DNA of 64,000 bases. It comes from Pollenia angustigena. Lineage: Eukaryota; Arthropoda; Insecta; Diptera; Polleniidae. The position numbers were made by a program, and so were the translations under genes. The stretch covers positions 41,106,308 to 41,170,307 of the forward strand of contig OV884056.1 of the NCBI GenBank assembly GCA_930367215.1, in the 5' to 3' direction. Shown here in pieces: positions 33,809-44,303 of this stretch. The first letter of the stretch is position 1. The number at the start of each line of letters is the position of its first letter. Below the pieces are notes generated by a model. The model ran no database searches. It worked only from the letters and a program-made list of their open reading frames with translations, and was not told the DNA's origin.

Positions 33809-34528
33809 AATAACAATTTTAATTAATTTTCATGTTGTAAAATTCCTTTCTTCACAAAAATAATTTAATAAAAATTAAATTTCATGAACTTAAGCCTAAT
33901 TAAAAATATTAAAAAATTTGGATTAAAAACCATAAATAGTTCAACAAAATAACCACAATACTAATTATTGTTAAAGCTAAGGCACGAGCTCTATGTGTAC
34001 ATTTGTCCTTCAAGTTGTGCTGAGAAAGGTCAACAGAAAAGAGAAAGACAAAGTGAAAAAACAAAAAATGTACTTGGACTTCAAGAAAAATTCTTGACGA
34101 AAGTACGAAAAAACAGAAGTAAAGGAAAAAAGCATGTAAAATCAATTAAAATGGATAATCATTCAGGAAAGCAAATTTCGATCTACCAAATGTTAAAATA
34201 CAATTTGGTTTAAGGATTGATGTTTGACTAGTGACGTCAGCAGTCGTCGATGGCTGCGAGTGTAAGACGGCAAATCCATCTGAGGAGATCGAGTGGTTGC
34301 GATCGAAACATGTCATGGTAACCTGCCGGCCAGGGTTCGAGCCCGAGCCACGTCAAGAATGAAAGATTATCAATAACAATTTTAATTAATTTTCATGTTG
34401 TAAAATTCCTTTCTTCACAAAAATAATTTAATAAAAATTAAATTTCATGAACTTAAGCCTAATTAAAAATATTAAAAAATTTGGATTAAAAACCATAAAT
34501 AGTTCAACAAAATAACCACAATACTAAT
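33809..34528 (+). mobile_element. Retrozyme-like insertion 2, 1.25 units, different phase
   Basis: Flanked by a 14-bp duplication TAATTTAGATTAAT (33795-33808 and 34529-34542) inside the foldback element. It begins in the tail (AATAACAATTTTAATT), runs through the interior, then the ribozyme and B-box region (34251-34350), the tail again and the first bases of the interior again (ACCATAAATAGTTCAACAAA). Its start and end points therefore differ from those of the copy at 30326-31126: the two insertions are circular permutations of one unit. Confidence 0.75.
34268..34328 (+). ncRNA. Type I hammerhead ribozyme, copy 3
   Basis: CGGC (34268-34271), CCAT, CTGAGGA (34280-34286), GATCG/CGATC around loop AGTGGTTG, GAAA (34305-34308), GTC (34312-34314), ATGG and GCCG (34325-34328). 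The core and all stems are identical to copy 1. Predicted cleavage after C34314. Confidence 0.85.
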
Positions 34529-35220
34529 TAATTTAGATTAATTTAATAATTATTTTAATGTGCATAAAGAATTCAAATGATAATTACACACTAAAATAAA
34601 AATTAAAAGTCAACTAAATTATTAAATAACGTACATTTATTTAGAGAATAACTTTTATTTTTTCTCGAAAAAATAAAAATCAAAAAATAACTGTTATTTT
34701 TGTTCAAAAAAAAAAATCAAAAAATAACTGTTATTTTTGATCGAAAAAATAAAAATCAAAAAATAACAGTTATTTTTGTTCAAAATAATAAAAATCAACA
34801 AATAACTGTTAAGTTTGATGTAAAATATAAAAATCAAAATTATAAAAATCAATATATTTTATCATTGACAAGTGCATGAGGAACAATATGGGATACTTGA
34901 ATCTGTTTTTCGACATTTAATTCTATATGCTTTTTTTTGTTTTAAAATTCCAATATAACTGTTATTTTCGGTCCCTGATTTAAACAAGTAAAAGCAAAAC
35001 ATTAATGAATATGTTAATATAGTTAGCCCTTAAAAAAGCACTTTAGGAGCGCTTTGTTTGCATGTTAAAAGAAGCGCTTATTGTCAGCAGAAAATAGTCC
35101 TCCAAACCGGGAACACCCCATACAAAAATCAGGCATCCCATCAGCAGGTTTAAAGCGCTTTGAGGTATGTATGAATTCATACAAAAAACCTGCTCCTTTT
35201 GGAGCACATTTTTTACTGGG

Positions 35221-36604
35221 ATTGAAGTGAATTTTTAATTTAAGTAAATAAACATGATTGTATGTATAACTTCGCATTATCCCTTATAAGTTAGCAGGTT
35301 GTAAGTGAATAATTAAAATTATTATTTCAAAGAAAAAATTCACGAACAATGTTCCAAGTGCTTCTGCAATTCCCTTACATGGAAGCAGGTTGTATTGCAA
35401 TGATTTTAAAATGTGTTTACGATCATTCCCGAAATATTACTAAACATAGAAATGACTGTTTTTTAGAACGCAATCAGTCAAATGATTTTTTAGCAGAGAG
35501 GAAAAATTAGTGCTTTCAAGTAAGAATTCGCGATATAAAATGCATGCCTCTTGTAAGCAGGTTTGTAAGGGGTTATTGTGCTTCTCTGCTTTACAAAGCT
35601 GTTTACCAGTAAGCTCTATTTTTTACTGGTTACCTTCTTTTCCTATGTAAAGATATGTAAATAATGACTTACTTTTTAAATAACATTTAGTTAAATGTGA
35701 AGGCGTTCATTTTGGGGCATCCCTTGTAAAATTCATTGGTTCTATAGGAAGAATTCTAAATAGTATTTTTGTTTTTTTTTTCTTATTACTCAACACATTA
35801 TTTTGTAAGCGAAGCTTTTATTGGGAATTCTCACTAAACAAGTACATATGAAAAAAAACATCTCCCGATACAATACACTTTTTATACATAACAATGTAAA
35901 TTATTAAACTACAATTATTCGAAAATTTATTATTGTTATTGAGACAAATTACAAATTATTAAACTACAGTTTTTCATATGAAATCACGCAGACACATACA
36001 CACACACCCGTATTTATTATTTTATTGTGTTTGTAAGTTATTTGTATTAATAAAGCGAAAACATCGAAATTGGAAAAGCCAATTTAAATATATTCAATAT
36101 GTATTGCGTTTGAGCGTGTGTGTGTGTGTGTAAATGTATACTCTGATTAAATATGTAATTTGTATTAAAATTGTAATGAGCAACAAACAAACAAACAGCT
36201 AAAGATAACAAAATTTACAAAAGAAAAAAATTATATTCATCGAAATAATATAAATTACAATGAAAAACTATGAAATGCATACATCATACATAATTGAAAT
36301 TTAATTTATAAAAAAGGATATATTTTATTTTATTTTTTTAATGCTAAATTAACTAGTTGATTATCAAAATGTTTTTTTCCTTTTCAGTATTTTATTTAAT
36401 AAAACAGTTTTAAAATTAAGTAAATATTTTCCTTTTATAAAAAAAAAAAAAAAAACAGTTTATTAGTAAACACTTTATTATTTTGGGTTAATCAGGCAAA
36501 CACGTTTAATATAAACGACTCTAAGTTGGGAATAGGATAATTCACTTACTTATAATCTGCTTGAATCAAGTTTAACTCTAACAAATGATATTATTGGGTC
36601 ATGT
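35221..36604. other. No supported gene; simple repeats
   Basis: CA-rich (about 35993-36008) and GT-rich (about 36115-36132) short microsatellites, AT-rich sequence. TTTTTACTGGTTACC near 35620 is another tip of the CCCAGTAAAAAA type. Confidence 0.4.
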
Positions 36605-36815
36605 CACAGAGTACAATTCCGTTCGGAATTGAAAAAAACATATTTGTTTGTTGATGGAAAGTGTATTTTGATAGTTTTATGGCCTTTCAGATACAGAGAA
36701 CTCCCATACCGTTCATGAAAACAAAAATGGTTTCATTCCGAAACATTTTTTCGTCATTTTCTGAAGCAACAAAATACGGAATGAATTCCGTTTCCGAACG
36801 GAATTGTACTCTGTG
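36605..36815. mobile_element. MITE, TIR CACAGAGTACAATTCCGTTC
   Basis: The left CACAGAGTACAATTCCGTTC plus GGAA is matched perfectly by the reverse complement at the right (36792-36815). A secondary inverted pair GGAATGAATTCCG lies inside. 211 bp, noncoding. No clear target duplication. Confidence 0.8.
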
Positions 36816-37200
36816 AAATGGCTGATTATAAAACCTCTTATTTAAATCAATAAAAACAGGTTCATTAAACAAATTCATAAGATGTTTTTAATATACCTGT
36901 GACCAAATCGTCGCATTCAGCATCAAATAAGATGTCGTATTGACTTAAATTTTGTGACGTTTTGAAATGGGGATTCAAAATTTTTTTTTTTTTAAATCAA
37001 TTCAATTTTATTTTTAACTAGCTTAACCCGGTGCGCTTCGCTGCACTGCTTTAACCAGTTCTTCAAACAACAGTTTCTTTTTTTCTTCCAACAAGTGATT
37101 AAAGACATAATAGGAAAACGCACTTAAAATTGCAAAATCAAAACAAAATAAAAACACAACATCCCATCTTCGTTAACTACGGGATTTTTTAAAAGTTTCA

Positions 37201-37540
37201 TGGCCATTTTCTCAATGTATCGACAAACTGCCTGTTACTTAATGTCAACAAAAATTTATTGGACCGATAAACTGTCCGTTAACGATTTTGGGTTTCTCAA
37301 TATACTGACAAAAAACATTGTTTTCAGCTGGCAACGCCACTCAAAATACATGTAAAAGTTGGGAGTCAGCTGATTGAATTTTTCTGTACGGCAAATAAAA
37401 GGAAAATAAATAATTGGCAGATGAGTGCCGGTTAGCTTTGCAATAAAATTGAAGCAAATGAGACATTGAGAAAACCAAATTTCTTTAATGCGCAGTTTTT
37501 CGTTGGGAAAAAAGATAATTGCCTAATGAGAAAATGGCCA
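37201..37540. mobile_element. MITE with 3-bp TCA duplication
   Basis: TCA at 37198-37200 and 37541-37543 flank TGGCCATTTTCTCA and TGAGAAAATGGCCA (14-bp perfect TIR). Reverse-orientation relative of 19241-19579, almost equal in length (340 and 339 bp). Confidence 0.78.
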
Positions 37541-37543
37541 TCA

Positions 37544-37770
37544 GTCTGTCAAACCAAACACTTCCGAACATGTCGACTGTCGTTGTTCTTTGTTGTGTAC
37601 AACTTTTGGTTTTTTGCTTTTGCCTTGACTGCGACTGTTTGCATTTAATGAATCAGAGGTAAAGGTTACGGGTTATTTTTGTCCAATGACAAATGAAGAA
37701 GTCGAAGTTACAGCAAATTCTTATGACTTCTACTATCTCAACTGCAGCTTTTTAAACCAGCGGTCAGTGC
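37544..37770 (-). repeat. Partial copy of the 26895-27785 element
   Basis: Reverse complement of the left part of that element: AGCTGCAGTTGAGATAGTAG, CTTCGACTTCTTCATTTG, CATTGGACAAAAATAAC and CACTTCCGAACATGTCGAC in order. Confidence 0.55.
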
Positions 37771-37806
37771 AAAGAGAGGAAAATAAATTTACTCGTTTGA
37801 GACATT

Positions 37807-38598
37807 AGGTGCGTTTGAGTACTTTTACAGTAAAATGCAGTAAATGAGTAAAGTAAAAAATTTTCTCTCACAAAAAGCTGTTGTCCAAAAAAGTACGCGA
37901 ACGCAAAATTTGTAAAAATTCGTAAAATAAAGGCAACAGCTGATGGCAAATTATTGAAGTGTGGAAAATTATTGACACTTTTGACTACTTAACTCGTTTT
38001 CTTATCGGTACTCGATTAAATACTTTTTATAACACGAACATTTTTGGGAAATACAAACAAACTATTTTATGTAATCTTTTCATATTTGTTTGTTTTTTAT
38101 TTTATTTGATTTTATTAATTTGTAGCGGGTTAAATTATTTAAAAGAACATGAATAATTTTTTTGCTATTGATTACTTAAGTACCACACTTTTACAACTCT
38201 AAAAAATTAACATAACAAAAAAAATTTCAAAAGTTTGTATTTAGACAAATAAATGCTTTACAAACAAGTTTAATTAATTAATATTTATTCACTTTTTGTT
38301 TTGGTTTAATTTTTATTTCAACTTTTATTTTATTTAACAATTTTTTTCACAATTTGTATGCTTTTTATTTGTTACTTTTGTTTGTTTACCTTTTGAAACA
38401 TCTGTTTTTTTGACTTACAAAATTTTACTGCAAAATTTTCTGCAGTAAAAATTTGTTAATACTCAGACAAGAACTGTCACTTTTCGCTCTCAATTTATGT
38501 TCTCATTTACTGCACTGTGTGTACTCGAACGCAATTTCGTAAAATGCAGTAAAGTTTAGTAAAAAATAGTAAAAACTTTTGTGTTCTCGAACGCAACT
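37807..38598. mobile_element. MITE, TIR AGKTGCGTTYGAGWAC
   Basis: AGGTGCGTTTGAGTAC at the left; GTTCTCGAACGCAACT at the right; ATT on both flanks. A second inner copy GTACTCGAACGCAA lies near 38522, and GTAAAATGCAGTAAA recurs at both ends, so the termini are internally repetitive. 792 bp. Confidence 0.65.
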
Positions 38599-38711
38599 AT
38601 TAACTATGTGTTTTGGTCTTGTTTTTTAAAATTATTGCTTTTTACAATTGTTTCGTTAACCTTCGTGTTGTGTGTGTGTGAAATTCACGAAAAGTGCTCG
38701 GCCCCCGGGGG

Positions 38712-39779
38712 CAGGGCTGCCAGATAAATTTATGAGAAAATCGTCAGTGTCCAGAGAAAAAATCGTCTTTATCGTTTCGAAAAATCGTCAAAAAATCGGC
38801 CAACTTAAAATTTAGTTGTTTTTTAACAATTTTTGTTCAACTTTTATAAAAAAAAAAAAAACATTCAAACAAAAACATTCAAAATAGAAAAACTCGGAGG
38901 GCGTGCGCAAGTTGTATCGAACATTCAATTCACAGTCCTCTGCGTGAATCCTCCTTCCAAGGATCTCAGTACACAATTTTTTTTTTTTTTTTTTTTTGTT
39001 TTTTCTGATTTGTTCTATAGTGAAGTGTATATAATTTCTATTTTTTGTGCTTTCTTCAAGCCTTTTGTTTGAATAAACAATATAAACGAAATATGTATAT
39101 GTACAAAATAACTAACACTGTCTGTTTATTTTTAAATTTTAAATTTTCATTCATGTGAAAAGTAAAAAAATATTCCAGTTTATTCAATTCAACATGCTTT
39201 TAAGCTGATATTTGTTACAATAAATTAAATTATACTAAAAAATAAATGTTATTTTAAATATTTTCGTTAAGGTACCCGTTAAGGGTGCAAAATTTAAATT
39301 GACCCACAGAACCCTTTCAAATTAAGAAACTAAGCTAATGTTTAATTAAATATATTTAAAACATAATAATAAGAGTTTTCAAGAGGTTCCACTCCCTTAA
39401 GAAACTTCAAACAAACAAAAAATGCAATTAAAGATTAAAAACTTACCCGGGTACCCTGTCACTCACATAAGGGTTAAACAAGAAAGCTATCACTACTGTT
39501 CGTGACACAACGTTGACGCTCTCGCTTTGGTATGGCATATCAGCGTAAAAGCTAAGCGAAAGAAAACGTTCCGCCTTCCGCTCTTATTAAGGTACGGCTG
39601 TTGAACATTTCATGAATAAAAAAACGAAATTGTCAGAAAATGTAATGAATGATTTATTCAGACTTTGGAGACTGAAAAAATCGTCACTTTTTAGACAAAA
39701 ATCAGCATATCGGCACTTTGCTAATTTCGGAACAAAAAATCGTTAAAATGACGATAAATTGTCAAATCTGGCAGCCCTG
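38712..39779. mobile_element. Nonautonomous hAT-like element with GC-rich 8-bp duplication
   Basis: CAGGGCTGCCAGAT at the left and ATCTGGCAGCCCTG at the right (14-bp perfect TIR), flanked by CCCGGGGG and TCCGGGGG. CAGGG tips plus an 8-bp duplication identify hAT. Subterminal AAAATCGTC motifs recur at both ends. No transposase. Confidence 0.8.
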
Positions 39780-39842
39780 TCCGGGGGCATAGCGTGATGA
39801 TCGTTGTTTTAAACTCTGGAAATGCATAAATAATAATTTGTA

Positions 39843-40534
39843 CTTTTCGCTTACAGTCCACTGCTATAGTTGCACAACTTTCGTGGACTATAAGCGAATT
39901 CGGACTATAACTGATTTTTTTATAAGCCATTTCATGGATAATAAGTGAAACCTATTATCCATTTTGGACTACATAAAAATTATTTTCTTCAATAAAACCA
40001 CTCGGTTTAAACAAAAGAAAAGTTAATTAAAAACATAACCAAATATTGATTTAATTTAAATAAATAGTTAAAACAAAAATCTTTTTTATTAATTAATTCA
40101 AATGCTTTTAAAGCTTACAATAAAAACAATAATGTAAATAATTTAATAAATGAGATTCATTTTGATTCTTTGGATGACGAAATCAAACACAAAATAAATA
40201 TCAATTTCATTGGTTTTTATAAAATTGTAAATAAATTGCGAAATTTGGGATTTATATTAGTTGGCAGAAAGGTAAATAAAAACATGTTGCCAGTTGATTA
40301 AAACTATAGAAAAAACATAGTCGACTGTAAGAGAACATAATTGCATTAGGAATAATTATATACGCATGCTATGCTTAAAAAAAAATTTGGCTTTTAAACG
40401 AAAAAGGACTACAAGCGAATTGGACCTTAGAACAAATAATATGCATGAAATTCGAAAAAAACTGCAAGTGAATATGACAGTTTCGGCTTAAATCCGTTTT
40501 TGGCCTTTTTTCGGAATGGACTATAAGCGAAAAG
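39843..40534. mobile_element. pogo-like MITE, TIR CTTTTCGCTTAYAGTCCA
   Basis: TA then CTTTTCGCTTACAGTCCA at the left; TGGACTATAAGCGAAAAG then TA at the right (one mismatch in 18). Near both ends the motif GGACTATAAGCGAATT is iterated in variants (39893, 39900, 40417), giving multiple candidate transposase sites. 692 bp, noncoding. Confidence 0.78.
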
Positions 40535-41504
40535 TACTTTATTGGTTATTATCAGAACCTGAGCTTATATATTGAAAATTATTTTGAATACAATAATACT
40601 GGTAAAACTTTACGATTAAAGTTTTTAATTCTTAAAAATAGAACGGTAGTACCATTGAACTTAATTATACATAGTGCATCTAAAATAAACCGTTAAAAAA
40701 AATATCATGATTCATTTTTGTTTTACGTACGTATATGAACCCTTGTGTTAATAACCGGGTAGCATGGTATATTTACATGAACAAAATGTATTAAGAATTA
40801 AAATGTTTAAACAAGCTTCTGGGTCGTCGTTATTTAACTTAAAAGAAAGCGAATTCAGATTCTAGATTTGAGAAATATATTATATTTCTCATTTACATAT
40901 CATGTATGACCAAAAATGTTCAATTGTTATATTAAAAAATACTGTCCTGAATACAAAAATTTAAAATTTTAGCCGTTATGCAATACAAAGTTAAAAAATC
41001 ATATTTTTACATAAATATAATTTAATACGCATTAAAAAAGATTAAAAATCAAATTTTATTTCATAAAAATATTGATTATTAATATATTATAGTATGAATA
41101 TGAGTATCCCGGGTGCTAAGCAATGTGGACAAAGTTGGGTTTTAACACAAGGGTTATAGTGCTTTTCGGAATGCGGTTTTCAGTGAATCAACTATCACAA
41201 AAGCTTTTAAGTGTAATTTATAGTCTCAGAAAGCTAAATTAGGCCAAATTTCACCACAACATCTAGACGTGTTAACGTGTTTTGCAAGAGTTGGCGTTGT
41301 AATGGTTTTGTGGTAAAATATGGACCAATCATCCATCACAAAATTATTATTTCTCGGTATACATTTCTAAATTAATTAATTTTTGATCCAAATTTTATAT
41401 GTAGATTTTGATTTATTCACTAAAAATTTTAATTGAATTTAAGAAATATAATTTGAATACTATATTGCTCAATTCAATTACATTTAGAAAGATAAAAAAT
41501 AGAG
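40535..41504. other. No supported gene
   Basis: AT-rich. The stretch at about 41180-41360 (AAAATATGGACCAATCATCC) may be a decayed interior of repeat B. No motif-bearing frame. Confidence 0.35.
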
Positions 41505-41874
41505 TAGGAGAAAAAAACGGAGCCTTGCGGCATCCCTGAATGAATCTTGAACTCGTTTCGACAAAACCCCATCTATAACAAGTCATGTACTGCGATATTT
41601 GAGAAAGCTTGATATAACTCGAGAGAAATTATCGCCGAAACCAAATGCAACAAGATTTGACAAGAGCATGCCAGACTCTGTCGAACGCTTTGAAAATATT
41701 TAAAGCAGTTAATTTACTTTTATTTCAAGCTCGAGCCCAGTATTGGAAATAAATTTTATTTGAACAACAGTCCGTTGAACAACAGACGCTGCAAAGAAAT
41801 GAACAGTAATGTTTCGTGGTGGATATAAATAATTATTTATTACGGCAACTATTAAAATAAAATTTATTTTCAAT

Positions 41875-42707
41875 GGCGCTGCGCAAAATGACCCCAGGAA
41901 ATATGGTCCCAAAAGTAAAATGAAAAACGGCCCCAAAATTTTACATGAGACACAACAACACGCAATTTTGGCGCAATTTTTTTGATTCTTTTTTTTTTGG
42001 TTATTTTTCATCAAAAAAATATTAAGAAAAACTTTACTGAGCGAAGCCAGAGTTCGTTATACCATAGAAAAGAAAATCCTTGCGCCCGGCCGAAGGCCGG
42101 CTATGTAGTGAAGCTTTGGTGAGCGTAGCCAGTGTTCGTTATACCAAAGAAAAGAAAAAAATCCTTTCACCCGGCCGAAGGCCGGCTACATAGAGAAGTT
42201 TTAGCTAGCGAAGCCAGTATTCGTTATAACATAGAAGAGAAAATCCTTGCGCCAGGCCGCAGGCCGTCTATAACGTGAAGCTTTAGTAAGCAAAGCCAGT
42301 TTTCGTTTTACCATAGAGAAAAAAATCCTTGCGCATGGCTGAAAGCCCAACCATGCTATCAATCGAACGATTTTTAAAACCAAAACTGTATAATTATCCG
42401 GATTTTGAAATCGGGATTCTAAATTTGTGATTTTAGCTTCGGGCATATGAACTCCACCGAAAATGTTTAATGTAACTTTCTTTGTGTTCTTTTTCGGGGT
42501 TAAAATTCATTATAAATTTTGAGGTGATTTTTCATAATGAAGAATAACTCCAAATTTAGGGTCATATTTCATTTTATTTTAAGGGTTATTTATCATTTTT
42601 TTTGGGTAATTTTTCATTAAAAAAAAGGGGCGATATTGCATTATGAAAAATAGCCCCAAATTTGGGCTCAATTGTCATTTATTTTTTGGGGCCATATTTC
42701 GCAGCGC
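41875..42707. mobile_element. MULE-like MITE with perfect 10-bp duplication
   Basis: TATTTTCAAT occurs at 41865-41874 and 42708-42717. The termini read GCGCTGCGCAAAATGACCCC at the left (from 41876) and GCGCTGCGAAATATGGCCCC as reverse complement of the right end. Subterminal GGCCCCAAAA/TTTTGGGGCC motifs extend the inverted structure. Duplications of 9-11 bp with such TIRs are typical of Mutator-like elements. The interior is mostly the tandem repeat 42038-42355. Confidence 0.78.
42038..42355. repeat. Minisatellite, four units of 82-85 bp
   Basis: Units start at GAGCGAAGCCAG (42039), GAGCGTAGCCAG (42121), TAGCGAAGCCAG (42206) and AAGCAAAGCCAG (42288). Each contains TTCGTTATACCATAGA and the palindrome-like GGCCGAAGGCCGGC (decayed in the last unit). 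Inside the MULE-like element. Confidence 0.88.
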
Positions 42708-43524
42708 TATTTTCAATACTGACCTCGAGCTTGGGGTCGAATAAAAACAACTTGCAGCAATTAATTTACTTTCATCAAAATAGTGAATAAAACCGATAAC
42801 AGGGCCAGTAAGTATTCAGTAGAACGACCCTGCGGAAGCCATATAGGCGGTCTCTTTGTAAGTAGTGTGACTCTAAAAGTTTGAAAAGTTGGTGTTTTCC
42901 ATAACATTGGAAAGTGCCAAGCAAATAGGAATTGGGCAGTAATATTCAGGGTTAACAGACACTTCTTTTTTAAGGAATTGGCGTTGCAATATCAACTTCC
43001 AACAAACAGGAAATTCCCAGGTATGGCAGGTGCACTATGTCGGAAGTAACGCCGCTGTAATTTATAAGCCTAAAGTGTAGTTCGATCTTCTTGCGGCTGT
43101 TAAATGCCACTTTAAGAAGAGCAAACCTGTTGCTATGGTTGCTATCGTTTTAAATATAAAGACCATTTACCAAGTAGTGCTACCGCCTAACAGCAATAAA
43201 ATCTCATTTAATAATCCTTGTGAAATTCCTAGTCCGCCTACCTCTCATGTCCGTAATTTCAACAAAAAAAAAGCTGGTCTTGTTCGTACCTAACAGTTAA
43301 ATTTACCTATTTTAACAAACGTGTGGCCAACGTGTTTTAACCTTCAGTTTTCTTTTAAAATATGGCAGCTTTTACACCATAGACTTCTACACACAGCTTG
43401 ATTTATTTTTGTAGAAATTACGGGCATCAATCTACCATTTAATAGTATTTTCGTTAAGGTGTTTGTTGAAAATAAGATAACTTCTGAAAATAACATATTT
43501 TACAACCTCCAACGAAAATCAATA

Positions 43525-44233
43525 CGCTGATAGAAAAGGCGTCATAACGCAGATGTATTTTTACATCAGTACTATGACAATTGTCTTCGTTTTTGACCCC
43601 ATGACACTTTTCATCATGGTTATGTCAACCTTAACATCACTTGGCCAAAGTGTCATCAGGGTCAAAATGAAATTATGTCATCAATTGGATGACACACCGG
43701 CATCACATAAATGACGAATATGTAACATCGGAGAAAGGACACATTAGCATCAATTTAATGACAGTTTGTCATTAAGTCAAAGTCATTGGAATTGACTTAA
43801 GTCAAAGTGAGGGAATATTATTATTTACTTACCAGTTACATATGTTTGTTTCACGTTTGTTGAGCTGCAACCTTTGTTTACAGCAGAACTCTCAATAACA
43901 AGACACCAGCACCATGCCCCATATGGTTTTCGTAATCATTCTACTTTAAAAATTTGATGTATTTAACTAAATAATTTAAAAAAATAGAATATAGGAATTT
44001 TTGCTTCTTATAATACATTGTAATAATGTTAATAATATACAAAATGTGACATCGAATTGATGTCACAATAGTCATAAAATAGATGACACGTAAAAAATGA
44101 CAAAATTGTACGAAGACGTTAGTCATTGAATTGATGTTACTTTTTGCATCATTGATGCCATTTGTAGTAACATTGATGTAACAATTCTGATGTTAGGGCA
44201 TCATCAATATGAAGATGCATTTTTCTATCAGTG
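43525..44233. mobile_element. MITE, CACTGATAGAAAA family, copy 2
   Basis: TA then CGCTGATAGAAAAGGCGTC at the left; GATGCATTTTTCTATCAGTG then TA at the right. It is the reverse orientation of 56783-57506 with nearly the same length (709 and 724 bp). Many TGATGACAC/GTGTCATCA repeats occur in the interior. Confidence 0.82.
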
Positions 44234-44303
44234 TAGAGGAACTTTAGTTAATATTGTCATCAAATTGGCAATTATTTTATTAACGTGGCAAATATTAACA
44301 CTA

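Larger units (their letters stand above)
33560..34977. mobile_element. Foldback hAT-like element
   Basis: CAGGGACCG at the left (33560-33568) and CGGTCCCTG at the right (34969-34977), flanked by ATTTAAGC and ATTTAAAC (8-bp duplication with one mismatch). Each arm (about 33560-33790 and 34620-34977) is built from about four tandem 38-39-bp units containing AACAGTTATTTTTTGATTTT, so the arms fold on each other. A CAGGG tip with an 8-bp duplication is typical of hAT elements. A ribozyme element occupies the centre (33809-34528). Confidence 0.72.
33345..35220. mobile_element. TIR element CCCAGTAAAAAA with nested foldback
   Basis: CCCAGTAAAAAAAATTTG at the left and CATTTTTTACTGGG at the right. Subterminal blocks are partly inverted (AAGCGCTT-type motifs near 33400 and 35070). 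The termini resemble the CCCAATAAAAA family (20560, 58239). It encloses the foldback element. Confidence 0.5.
41505..43010 (-). pseudogene. LINE reverse transcriptase relic split by a MULE-like element
   Basis: Minus strand. Right piece (about 42740-43010): ALSNVMENTNFSNF, then LQRDRLYGFRR, the finger region of a jockey-type RT. Left piece (about 41510-41700): FKAFDRVWHALVKSC-like motif A, then GMPQGSVFFSYSIFY in another frame (motif B). YADD is not found. Frameshifts and stops are frequent. The MULE-like insertion at 41875-42707 and about 130 bp of unassigned sequence separate the halves. Confidence 0.62.

Noticed and set aside
37018..37060. TAACCCGGTGCGCTTCGCTGC as a LINE/RTE tail
   Set aside because: Resembles a tail motif common in insects, but it is too short to assign.
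42038..42355. CRISPR-like array
   Set aside because: Units are contiguous 82-85-bp tandem repeats without unique spacers, in a eukaryotic transposon.
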